From: JAYQKL01 sp049889535
Lineage (GTDB): Bacteria; Pseudomonadota; Alphaproteobacteria; RS24
Length of the DNA stretch: 64,000 bases
Assembly (NCBI GenBank): GCA_049889535.1
Contig: JBMHDF010000013.1
Location: forward strand, 62,001 to 126,000
Reading direction: 5' to 3'
Positions 34,346 through 42,293 of the stretch are shown here, piece by piece. Made by a program: the position numbers and the translations under genes. The notes beneath the pieces were generated by a model. It made no database searches. It was given only the letters and a program-made list of their open reading frames with translations, and had not been told where the DNA came from. The stretch's first letter is position 1. The number at the start of each line of letters is the position of its first letter.

Positions 34346-35559
34346 GAGATGTCCTCTCCTGCTTGCAGCACATGGGGCTGCCCCTCTTGAATTTGTAAAT
34401 GTGTAGCCCCGCATATCTGCGTAAAGGGCTGGAATATGTCGGCATCTGTTCCCGTCAGCCAAGCTTGGGTGCCAAGCTCGGCAATGACTTCAAACAAAGC
34501 CTGGCGACGGCGGGCATCTAAATGCGCGGTTACTTCATCTAATAATAAAACTGGCACTGCGCCTGTTTGTGCGGCGATGACCCGCGCTTGGGCCAAAATC
34601 AACCCGACCAATAAAGCCTTTTGCTCACCTGTCGAACATTTGTCCGCCGCCATATCCTTACCCATATGACGGGTGATTAAATCCGTGCGGTGCGGCCCCT
34701 CAAGGGTGCGTGTGGCAGCGGCATCAAGCCCTCTTTGGCGGGCTAATAATTGACGGTAATCATCTTCAACCTCACCTGCAGGGCGCTGGCGCAAATCAGC
34801 CTCTAAGCGACCATCAAGCGCGATTTGCGCTTGCGGGAAAACCGCATGCTGGCCGTCGGCTAATGACTGGCTCAACACATCGAGCGCTTCAAGCCGTGCA
34901 GCGGCAATCGCCACCCCCTGTTCAGCCATATTTGTTTCAATACCATCAAGCCAAACAGCTGACGGATTTGGGTCTTGCAGCAAACGATTACGCTCACGCA
35001 TGGCTTTCTCAAACGCTAAAAGCGCCTTATTGTGATAAGGCAAAAGGCCGGTGGTGAAGCGGTCAAGAAACTTCCGCCGCCCTGAGGCGCCATCAACAAA
35101 CAGACGGTCCATAGACGGGGTCAACCATAATTGCGGACAATATCGCAGCAGGCTTTCAAAACCTTTGGCGGGTTCGCCATCAAGCCGCAAACGGCGCGTT
35201 GATTTGCCCGCATCCATCCCGACGCCAATGCGCATCTCCCCATCTTGCGTCATCAACCTGCCCGAAATCGCCCAGCCGCCAGCGCCGTCAAATCGTGCTA
35301 ATTCAGACAGGCTCGCACTGCGCAAGCCACGTGACGGGCCAAATTGGGAAACCGCTTCTAAAATATTGGTTTTACCAATGCCATTATCCCCTGTCAGCAC
35401 CACGCCACCTTTGGCGCAGCTGAGCCGCACTTGGCTATAAGAGCGAAAATCAGTCAGGGTAAGCTCGCAAATATGAGGCGCAAATGGCGGATGAACCGCC
35501 TCCGCCCCAATTTGCGATTGAGACGCGGTATCTATTTGCGGAGCGAGAGATGAAACCAT
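34342..35559 (-). CDS. recF: DNA replication and repair protein RecF
   Basis: SMC-like ATPase loading RecA at gaps. 405 residues; after a roughly 30-residue N-terminal extension, LTLTDFRSY opens the domain, Walker A GDNGIGKT is at 57-64, and PVLLLDEVTAHLD is the Walker B/D-loop near 330. GPHRTDL and STGEQKALLVGLILAQ complete the signature. It lies five bases after dnaN. Confidence 0.95.
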   Translation of the reverse strand: MVSSLAPQIDTASQSQIGAEAVHPPFAPHICELTLTDFRSYSQVRLSCAKGGVVLTGDNGIGKTNILEAVSQFGPSRGLRSASLSELARFDGAGGWAISGRLMTQDGEMRIGVGMDAGKSTRRLRLDGEPAKGFESLLRYCPQLWLTPSMDRLFVDGASGRRKFLDRFTTGLLPYHNKALLAFEKAMRERNRLLQDPNPSAVWLDGIETNMAEQGVAIAAARLEALDVLSQSLADGQHAVFPQAQIALDGRLEADLRQRPAGEVEDDYRQLLARQRGLDAAATRTLEGPHRTDLITRHMGKDMAADKCSTGEQKALLVGLILAQARVIAAQTGAVPVLLLDEVTAHLDARRRQALFEVIAELGTQAWLTGTDADIFQPFTQICGATHLQIQEGQPHVLQAGEDIS

Positions 35560-35563
35560 ATGT

Positions 35564-36682
35564 TTACACGCGCATTGGCATCAAAACATATAACGCTTCA
35601 GAATCTTTTTCATCGCGAATAATTGTCGGCGAGCCGCTATCTGCGAGTTCAAAAGTCGCATTATCGCCATCTAGCTGGCTGGTAATATCGAGCAGATAAC
35701 GTGCATTAAAGCCAATTTCCATCGCATCCGAACCATAACCAACGCTTAACTCATCAACCGCTGAACCACTATCGGGGTTTGAGACTGTGAAAGTCAGCTT
35801 ATCTGTTTCAAGGCTAAGCTTCACGGCCCGCGATTTTTCATTCGAAACAGCTGACACGCGGTCCACGCTTTGGCCAAAAGCCTTGCCGTCAACGGTGAGT
35901 ATCTTGTCATTATTTGTTGGAATGACCCGATTATAGTCTGGGAATTTGCCATCAATCAATTTTGAGGTCAGGACAATGTCAGAAAACGCAAAATTGATTT
36001 TTGTATCAGAAACCTGAATGGACACCTCGCCCTCAGCCTCTTCGAGAAGCTTTTGCACCTCATTGACTGTTTTGCGCGGGACAATAATGGCTGGCATGCC
36101 ATCTGCGCCAACAGGCTGGTCAGCCTGCACCCGCGCCAGACGATGACCATCGGTTGCCACCGCGCGCAATAGCGCCTTGTCACCTTCTTCAAGCGTATGC
36201 AAATAAATCCCATTGAGATAATAACGAGTTTCTTCAACGGATATCGCAAACCGTGTTTTATCAATCAGCCGCTTCAGGGTTTCAGCTGGCAAAGCAAAAG
36301 CAAATGGCATTTCACCCATCGCCAACTCTGGGAAGTCCTCACGTGGCAAGCTTTGTAACGCAAATGACGATTTGCCTGCTTTTAAATGCAGCTTATTGCC
36401 AGTTTCATCAAGCGACAGCTCAACCTGCGCCCCTTCCGGCAATTTGCGAACAATGTCATACATCATATGCGCTGGCGCTGTAATCGCACCTGGCGCACTT
36501 ACTTCAGCCTCTACCTTTTCGCGAATTTCAATTTCCAAATCTGTGGCCGTCAACACTAAGGCCCCATTTTCTGAAGTGAGCATCACATTCGATAAAATCG
36601 GGATTGTATTGCGGCGTTCAACAACGCTTTGAACATGGTTAAGAGCTTTTAAAAGGGCGCTGCGTTCGATGGTTACTTTCAT
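35564..36682 (-). CDS. dnaN: DNA polymerase III subunit beta (sliding clamp)
   Basis: 372 residues with three repeated clamp domains. It starts MKVTIERSALLKALNHVQSV and contains NTIPILSNVML, ATDGHRLA, GKFPDYNRVIP and ends YVLMPMRV, all typical of DnaN. It clamps DNA polymerase to the template. Own upstream gap of 238 bases separates it from dnaA, so it may have its own promoter. Confidence 0.97.
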   Translation of the reverse strand: MKVTIERSALLKALNHVQSVVERRNTIPILSNVMLTSENGALVLTATDLEIEIREKVEAEVSAPGAITAPAHMMYDIVRKLPEGAQVELSLDETGNKLHLKAGKSSFALQSLPREDFPELAMGEMPFAFALPAETLKRLIDKTRFAISVEETRYYLNGIYLHTLEEGDKALLRAVATDGHRLARVQADQPVGADGMPAIIVPRKTVNEVQKLLEEAEGEVSIQVSDTKINFAFSDIVLTSKLIDGKFPDYNRVIPTNNDKILTVDGKAFGQSVDRVSAVSNEKSRAVKLSLETDKLTFTVSNPDSGSAVDELSVGYGSDAMEIGFNARYLLDITSQLDGDNATFELADSGSPTIIRDEKDSEALYVLMPMRV

Positions 36683-36846
36683 TTTCTTCTACTTTCCAAT
36701 CTTACTTGCCATTTAGTCGGGCATCAGAAACGAATCTCTATTTAAAAATATAACATTAAAGCAAGAAAAAAGCACACTTTTGCAAGCATTTTTGAGGTAA
36801 AAAGAGCGATTTCTAAGGCCTATAAAAACAAGCCAGAACAGACCAT

Positions 36847-36894
36847 AAAAAAAGCCGCCACACCCCATTAACACAATGAAATATAACGGCTTTT
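36847..36894 (-). terminator. Possible dnaA terminator
   Basis: On the minus strand AAAAGCCG (36894-36887) pairs with CGGCTTTT (36857-36850) around a 29-base loop and runs into seven T. It lies 26 bases after the dnaA stop. Confidence 0.5.
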
Positions 36895-36920
36895 AGAAAT
36901 ATCTTCCAGCGAGAGGCGCG

Positions 36921-38435
36921 TTAGCCACCCAAACTGCGTAAGAGCAAATCCACATCTTCATCAATAGACGGGTCATTTTCGCGCAATTCTTCGACTTTTT
37001 TCACGGCATGCATCACAGTTGTATGGTCTCTGCCACCAAAACGGCGGCCAATTTCAGGCAGTGAACGCGTGGTCAATTGCTTGGAAATATACATCGCAAT
37101 CTGACGCGGGCGGGCAATGGTCCGCGAGCGGCGCGCCGACAACATATCACCCATGCGCAAATTATAATATTCAGCCACTTTGCGTTGAATCTCATCAATT
37201 GTAATCCGACGGTCAGATGCCCGTAATAAATCGCGCAACACATCTTTAGTCATATCCAGTGTGATGGTTTTGCCATTTAAAGAAGCAGAGGCAACAACGC
37301 GGTTCAGCGCGCCTTCAAGTATCCGAATATTAGAAGAAACACGCTGGGCAAGGAATTCCAAAACCTCAGTTGGTATCACAATATCTTTTTTATTCCGCAA
37401 TTGAGCTTCTGCTTTGGACTGTAAAATACCTAAGCGCAATTCATAATCTGTCGGGTGAATATCAGCCACCAGACCCCAGCCCAAACGCGAGCGAATGCGG
37501 TCTTCAATACCCTCAAGATCAGAAGGTGAGCGGTCTGCCGAAATAATAACCTGATGGTTTTTATCAATCAACGCATTGAAAGTATGGAAAAATTCCTCTT
37601 GAGTGGACTCTTTACCTGCAATGAATTGAATATCATCAACCATTAAGACATCAACTTCACGGAATTGCTGTTTGAACGCCATTGTGTCTCGAAATCTCAA
37701 AGCACGCACAAATTGATACATAAATTTCTCAGCAGAAATATATAAAACGCGACGATCTCGGTTACGGCGGCGGATTTCCCAAGCAATTGCATGCATTAAA
37801 TGGGTTTTGCCCAAGCCAACCCCGCCATATAAAAACAGAGGATTGAAATCAGCGCCATCAGACTCTGAAATCCGGCGGGCCGCCGCATGGGCCAACTCAT
37901 TGGATTTTCCAACAATAAAATTATCAAATGTGTAGCGCGCATCGAGCTGACCACCAATATCATCAGGTGCCGCCTTCGTTGCATCTTGTGTGGCACGATT
38001 GGTTTGGCTATTGCCAATATGTTTGGCATCCCCGCGCAAACGCAATGGGGTAACTTCCTGCACCCGCGCTTCTGGCGCTGAAGGCTGCTGCATCTCACCT
38101 ACAATAATCATTACAGAAGAAATGTCAGGGTTTTCATTGCGCCAGTAATTCTCAATACGCGTCAGATAATGTTGCTCAATCCAGGAACATACAAATCGTG
38201 TCGGCACTTCCAGCACCACTTTACGACCCTGACTCTCACCAACTTTTAAATTTCGGAACCAGCTATTAAATGTTGCCTCACCTAATTCCCCGCGCAAACG
38301 TGACCGCACATGATGCCACTGCTGTTCAAGTGTTTTCTCCTGCGCGGCAGATAAATTTTTATCTGCCTCTGCCACCTTATCGGCTTTATCCATTTTTGCT
38401 ATGTCGTCATGTAACGTGCCGTTATTTTTTGTCAT
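36921..38435 (-). CDS. dnaA: Chromosomal replication initiator DnaA
   Basis: 504 residues from ATG 38435, with GGGAG 11 bases upstream; ATG 38444 is the alternative. The N-terminal domain I (FNSWFRNLKVGES) is followed by a short linker, then the AAA+ domain with Walker A GGVGLGKTHL, Walker B LMVDDIQFI, and domain IV with GRRFGGRDHTTVMHAV, which contacts DnaA boxes. The ending DLLLRSLGG is normal. A rhodanese gene sits just upstream on the same strand. Confidence 0.97.
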   Translation of the reverse strand: MTKNNGTLHDDIAKMDKADKVAEADKNLSAAQEKTLEQQWHHVRSRLRGELGEATFNSWFRNLKVGESQGRKVVLEVPTRFVCSWIEQHYLTRIENYWRNENPDISSVMIIVGEMQQPSAPEARVQEVTPLRLRGDAKHIGNSQTNRATQDATKAAPDDIGGQLDARYTFDNFIVGKSNELAHAAARRISESDGADFNPLFLYGGVGLGKTHLMHAIAWEIRRRNRDRRVLYISAEKFMYQFVRALRFRDTMAFKQQFREVDVLMVDDIQFIAGKESTQEEFFHTFNALIDKNHQVIISADRSPSDLEGIEDRIRSRLGWGLVADIHPTDYELRLGILQSKAEAQLRNKKDIVIPTEVLEFLAQRVSSNIRILEGALNRVVASASLNGKTITLDMTKDVLRDLLRASDRRITIDEIQRKVAEYYNLRMGDMLSARRSRTIARPRQIAMYISKQLTTRSLPEIGRRFGGRDHTTVMHAVKKVEELRENDPSIDEDVDLLLRSLGG

Positions 38436-38526
38436 GTCCAACATGTCTCCCAATTTACTTTTTACCCTCTGCCATGCCCGCTTATTTATTGCGAGACAAT
38501 GACCTCCATTTTTATTTGTTCAGACC

Positions 38527-39024
38527 TTAACCTTGCTGCCATGGTAAGCCCTCAGCCTTCCAACCATTCACACAGCCACGCTGCCGATCCTGATTGGCAT
38601 CCCCCTCGAAACCGCCAGCCACATTATAAGCATGTGCATAGCCAGATTTTGTGGCCAAAATTGCCGCCGATTGCGAGCGTGCGCCAGAACGACACAAAAA
38701 GAAAATGGCGGCTTGCTTATCAGGCGCGGCGGCTTCAAGCTGGGCTAGAAATCCTTCATTGAACGACATTGCGGGGAATTCTTGCCATTCAATCGTGAGC
38801 AAATGACAGCCGGCGTCGTGTAAATTGGGCACGCCAACAAAAACCCACTCAGCTTGGGTGCGCACATCAACTAAAATCGCATTGTCGGATTGAGTTAATG
38901 CCTGCCAGGTTTCTTTCGGGGTCACATCGCCTGCATAGGCTTGATTGGTGCCTTCTATGATAGCAGGTAAGTTTGGCTCAGCTGCCGCATCTTCCTGTGT
39001 CTGAAGGTTTTCAATCTGTGTCAT
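38527..39024 (-). CDS. Rhodanese-like domain protein
   Basis: 165 residues, a single rhodanese domain: ETWQALTQSDNAILVDVRT, then active-site Cys in FFLCRSGARSQSAA near 113 and AYNVAGGFEGD. Sulfurtransferase or thiol carrier of unknown partner. The first 35 residues are polar and variable. It lies 91 bases upstream of dnaA on the same strand, so dnaA may be read from a promoter shared with it. Confidence 0.88.
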   Translation of the reverse strand: MTQIENLQTQEDAAAEPNLPAIIEGTNQAYAGDVTPKETWQALTQSDNAILVDVRTQAEWVFVGVPNLHDAGCHLLTIEWQEFPAMSFNEGFLAQLEAAAPDKQAAIFFLCRSGARSQSAAILATKSGYAHAYNVAGGFEGDANQDRQRGCVNGWKAEGLPWQQG

Positions 39025-39512
39025 AACGATGTCACCCGTCTTATTTAGACTGTTTCAATTTTAACCAATTGATCTAAGACGATACCGAAGAAGAGGATGC
39101 CTTAGATGCTCCCAGCGAAGCCGCTCCCATAGTCGGAACAAAACCACTCTGGATTTTTGCCAAACACTGGACGTGATTGGCAGCTCTTCAAGCGAAGAAC
39201 ATAATGATGCAAGAAAAAGTCGAAATGCTTTTAATTAGAAACACTTAAGCGACTGATAAAATTTTGAGAAATTACAAAAAGAAATTTTGGGAATAAAACC
39301 AAATTTTAACAATGATGCAACCCTTTGATTTATATCAGTATTTTAAGCCTCCTGTTAAAAAGTGATTCGTTTCAGACGTTTTTTTTACAACACGATAATA
39401 AACACATTAGCGACTGCGAAGGATTGACGCAATGGGGTTGAAACAAGAACTTACATTTTTTTTCATTTTTTTTACGATTCTTTTAAAGTTTTTTATCAGA
39501 ATCCCAAAAAAC
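39025..39512. other. AT-rich 490-base gap, candidate replication origin
   Basis: No ORF longer than 60 codons and no RNA gene that I recognise. Contents: an inverted repeat ATCTAAG/CTTAGAT (39072-39107); a stem TGCCAAACAC/GTGATTGGCA with one mismatch (39158-39182); AATGATGCAA twice (39203, 39311); CAC-x-T-x-AGCGACTG twice (39242-39255, 39403-39416); and a very T-rich tract (about 39452-39500). Position next to dnaA suggests oriC, but no consensus DnaA box (TTATNCACA) is present. Confidence 0.35.
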
Positions 39513-39544
39513 AAAAACCGCACTTGCAGATGCAATGCGGTTTT
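39513..39544 (-). terminator. Rho-independent terminator of rpsT
   Basis: On the minus strand AAAACCGCA and TGCGGTTTT arms around a 13-base loop, followed by TGTTTTTT. It begins about 30 bases after the rpsT stop. Confidence 0.85.
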
Positions 39545-39574
39545 AAAGTTTTGGAAATAAATTCCGTTTAATTT

Positions 39575-39838
39575 TTAGCCAAGTTGGCTGACCCGTTTTG
39601 ACAAGCGAGATACTTTACGGGCTGCTGTGCGTTTGTGCAAAATTCCTTTTTGCGCCGAGCGCACAATTTTAGGTTCGGCCTGACGCAAAGCTTGTGTCGC
39701 AAGTTCTTTATCACCAGCTGAAATTGCTTCTTCAACTTTACGAATATGCGTCCGCATATTGGTTCGGCGTGATTTGTTAATTGCCGTCTTGCGCTCAATC
39801 TTACGCACCATTTTCTTGGCTGACTTCGTATTTGCCAT
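39575..39838 (-). CDS. rpsT: 30S ribosomal protein S20
   Basis: 87 residues, strongly basic and helical: MANTKSAKKMVRKIERKTAIN at the start (S20 signature), RRTNMRTHIRKVEEAI and KGILHKRTAARKVSRLSKRV at the end. It binds 16S rRNA at the 5' and 3' minor domains. It is monocistronic, with a clear promoter about 110 bases upstream and its own terminator. Confidence 0.96.
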   Translation of the reverse strand: MANTKSAKKMVRKIERKTAINKSRRTNMRTHIRKVEEAISAGDKELATQALRQAEPKIVRSAQKGILHKRTAARKVSRLSKRVSQLG

Positions 39839-39950
39839 TTTTCGTTCCTCTCATCAAGCAGAAGCGAGTTATACTCGGCAACTTCTTAATGTTCACATCC
39901 ATTCTTTAAGAATGATTAAAAAATAAGCCGCAAAAAAGCGGGATGGCGCG

Positions 39951-39979
39951 GTTATAGGCGGTTGAGACGCTTTCGTCAA
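39951..39979 (-). promoter_or_regulatory. rpsT promoter
   Basis: Minus-strand TTGACG (39979-39974), exactly 17 bases, TATAAC (39956-39951). It predicts a leader of about 105 bases that contains the small stem CCGC-T6-GCGG and a 7+1+7 palindrome (39900-39914). Confidence 0.7.
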
Positions 39980-40000
39980 TAGCATAAAACAGAAAGAAAT

Positions 40001-40414
40001 TTAGGATTTTGGGCGTAGTTTAAAAAATACCACACCGCCCTCGACACGAATAACCAGCAATTCTTGCGCCCGCCCAAAAGTTACCTCATTAGCGCGCTGC
40101 CAATCCTGGGCAAATTCCTGCCAACCCAAATTGGGCAAAGCCGTGCGATAAAAACCAAATATATCCTCAATAGATTGGGTAGAAAGCGCCTCAACGGCCA
40201 CAATCCGCCCCTCTGCCTTATCAAAAATCAAAGCGCTTTCAGGGTTTTCTTGCATATTGGGCGCGAGCGGAATTTCAGGGAGTGCCGACAAAAACGCTGC
40301 ATGCGCAGGGTTTGCCAAAAGGCAAAGCCATAAGCCAGAGAAAAAAACCATAGCTTTTATGCCTTGCTTCACATGGCGGGGAGATGATGGTTTTTTGTGT
40401 CGTATTTTGTTCAT
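40001..40414 (-). CDS. Secreted protein of unknown function
   Basis: 137 residues from ATG 40414, which has GGAAATA just upstream; an open frame reaches 40555 but overlaps mutM. A twin-basic N-terminus leads to a signal peptide (VFFSGLWLCLLANPAHA, cut near AHA-AF). The mature part (SALIFDKAEGRIVAVEALS, then DIFGFYRTALPNLGWQE) resembles small alphaproteobacterial periplasmic proteins found between mutM and rpsT. No known catalytic motif. Confidence 0.7.
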   Translation of the reverse strand: MNKIRHKKPSSPRHVKQGIKAMVFFSGLWLCLLANPAHAAFLSALPEIPLAPNMQENPESALIFDKAEGRIVAVEALSTQSIEDIFGFYRTALPNLGWQEFAQDWQRANEVTFGRAQELLVIRVEGGVVFFKLRPKS

Positions 40415-40467
40415 TATTTCCAGTGGTCTCGATTTTCTCGTTTTTTGTATGGCAATTGTCACGCTCT

Positions 40468-41343
40468 TCATCTTTGACATTTTGGACAATAAAAACTCGA
40501 GCGCCCTGCTTGCACAATGCGTTTTATTATAGCATTGCAATTTGGTGTTGAACAAGTCTCACCTTCGCGGCCATAAACATCAAATTGATGTTGAAAATAA
40601 CCAGCCGAACCTTGCGCGCCTGCAAAATCGCGCAGACTCGACCCCCCCGCCGCGATGGCCGCCTCCAAAACAATACGGATGTTCGGCACTAATTGCTCAA
40701 TTTTTTGGCGACTAATATTTTTTGCCTTTCGGCGCGGCGAAATCCCTGACCGATAAAGCGCTTCACAGACATAAATATTGCCCAAACCTGCGACAATACG
40801 CTGGTCGAGCAAAGCATTCTTAATCGGTGTGGCACGGGTGGCCAAAGCCGCATACAGGCTGGCGGCATCAAACGCATTCCCCAATGGCTCCAGCCCCATT
40901 TGCGCAAAATGCGGGCTGTCCCATAATTTCTCAGCCGCAATTAAATCCATATATCCAAACCGGCGCGGGTCTGTATATATTAAGCGCACCCCATTGCCAA
41001 ACCCAGCCTCTAAATGATCATGCTTGCCAATTTGGGTGTCGGGCTGGTGATAAAACGCACCTGGTGTGTTGGTCTGTTGGGATTGCGTATCAGGCAATAC
41101 CGTGTAGCGCCCACTCATGCCTAGATGTGTCATCCAAACAAGGTCATTATCCAAATATTTCAAAATATATTTAGCGCGACGGCCAATATGCGTGATACGC
41201 GCGCCCTGTACCCGCCCCGCAAAATCAACCGGAAACGGGAAACGCAAATTCGGGCGCCTAAGCGCAAATGTCTCGATTTTTTGGTCTATCAGAAAAGGCG
41301 ATAGACCGCGACAAACTGTTTCGACTTCGGGTAATTCGGGCAT
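40468..41343 (-). CDS. mutM: Formamidopyrimidine-DNA glycosylase
   Basis: Removes oxidised purines such as 8-oxoguanine and cuts the abasic site. 291 residues. The catalytic N-terminus PELPEVETVCRGL (Pro2, Glu3 after Met removal), Lys in the early beta domain, HLGMSGR, IVAGLGNIYVCEALY, and a C-terminal zinc finger (CSTPNC ... YCPKC). All active residues are present. Neighbour ubiE is divergent. Confidence 0.96.
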   Translation of the reverse strand: MPELPEVETVCRGLSPFLIDQKIETFALRRPNLRFPFPVDFAGRVQGARITHIGRRAKYILKYLDNDLVWMTHLGMSGRYTVLPDTQSQQTNTPGAFYHQPDTQIGKHDHLEAGFGNGVRLIYTDPRRFGYMDLIAAEKLWDSPHFAQMGLEPLGNAFDAASLYAALATRATPIKNALLDQRIVAGLGNIYVCEALYRSGISPRRKAKNISRQKIEQLVPNIRIVLEAAIAAGGSSLRDFAGAQGSAGYFQHQFDVYGREGETCSTPNCNAIIKRIVQAGRSSFYCPKCQR

Positions 41344-41513
41344 AATTTATTATATGTGATTTTCTTCATGTTACCTAGAGAGTGCATCCCAATTATCCAT
41401 AAAATGCACCCAAAAAAGGGGGAAAAAACGAGCAAAATGTCTCGCGCAATCAACTAGCCTAATGCGTGGCTTTCGGTTATGGTGCATAACAGAAAATAAG
41501 CTTGAAGAGTGAA

Positions 41514-42275
41514 ATGAAAAAACAGCAACAAACAACGAGTTTTGGTTATCGTGATGTGCCTGTCCAAGACAAGCAGGGATTGGTGCGCGATGTGTTTGAT
41601 AAAGTCGCCGATAAATATGACATCATGAATGATGTCATGTCTGGCGGGCTACACCGGCTATGGAAGGCACATATGGTCGCGGCTTTAAGTTTGCCCCGCC
41701 ATGAAAAACCCTATCAATTGCTTGATGTAGCAGGCGGCACGGGCGACATTGCTTTTCGCGCGCGGGGGCAAGCAGGGGCTGGTTTTCAGGCACATTGTCT
41801 GGATATTAACGAAGAAATGCTTCGGGTTGGGCAGGCAAAAGCCGTTCAAAAAGGGTTGGATGATAGCGTTAATTTTATTACTGGCAATGCTGAAGAATTA
41901 CCTTTTACCGACGACTATTTTGATGCTTACACCATTGCTTTTGGCATACGTAATGTCACCTATCGCGACAAGGCACTAGCCGAGGCATATCGGGTGTTGA
42001 AACCTGGCGGGCGGTTTTTATGTTTAGAGTTCAGTCATGTCACCATGCCCGCGTTGGATAAGCTTTATGATAGCTGGTCGTTCCATGTCATTCCAAAGCT
42101 TGGCAAATTGATTGCGGGCGATGGCGACCCATATAGCTATTTGGTCGAGAGCATACGCAAATTTCCCAAACCAGATGCCTTTGCCACCGAGCTGCAAGCC
42201 GCCGGCTTTGCCCGTGTGCGCTATGAGCGCCTCAGCGCGGGCATTGCCGCTTTGCACAGCGGTTGGAAAATATAG
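41514..42275 (+). CDS. ubiE: Ubiquinone/menaquinone methyltransferase UbiE
   Basis: C-methylates the demethoxyquinol intermediate in ubiquinone synthesis. 253 residues from ATG 41514 (AAGAG upstream), rather than TTG 41502. SYDKVADKYDIMND-type opening is seen as VFDKVADKYDIMNDVMS; SAM motif LLDVAGGTGDIAF, then YTIAFGIRNVTY and LCLEFSHV, all UbiE signatures. ubiB follows after 18 bases, a standard pairing. Confidence 0.95.
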   Translation: MKKQQQTTSFGYRDVPVQDKQGLVRDVFDKVADKYDIMNDVMSGGLHRLWKAHMVAALSLPRHEKPYQLLDVAGGTGDIAFRARGQAGAGFQAHCLDINEEMLRVGQAKAVQKGLDDSVNFITGNAEELPFTDDYFDAYTIAFGIRNVTYRDKALAEAYRVLKPGGRFLCLEFSHVTMPALDKLYDSWSFHVIPKLGKLIAGDGDPYSYLVESIRKFPKPDAFATELQAAGFARVRYERLSAGIAALHSGWKI

Positions 42276-42293
42276 AGTAGGCGAGACAGTCTG

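Noticed and set aside
34346..34462. Longer gyrB start giving 857 residues
   Set aside because: The added 39 residues overlap recF and have no GyrB similarity; ATG 34345 overlaps the recF stop in the usual ATGA manner.
39340..39365. CtrA site in the candidate origin (TTAA ... TTAA)
   Set aside because: The spacing between the TTAA halves is eight bases, whereas CtrA sites have seven.
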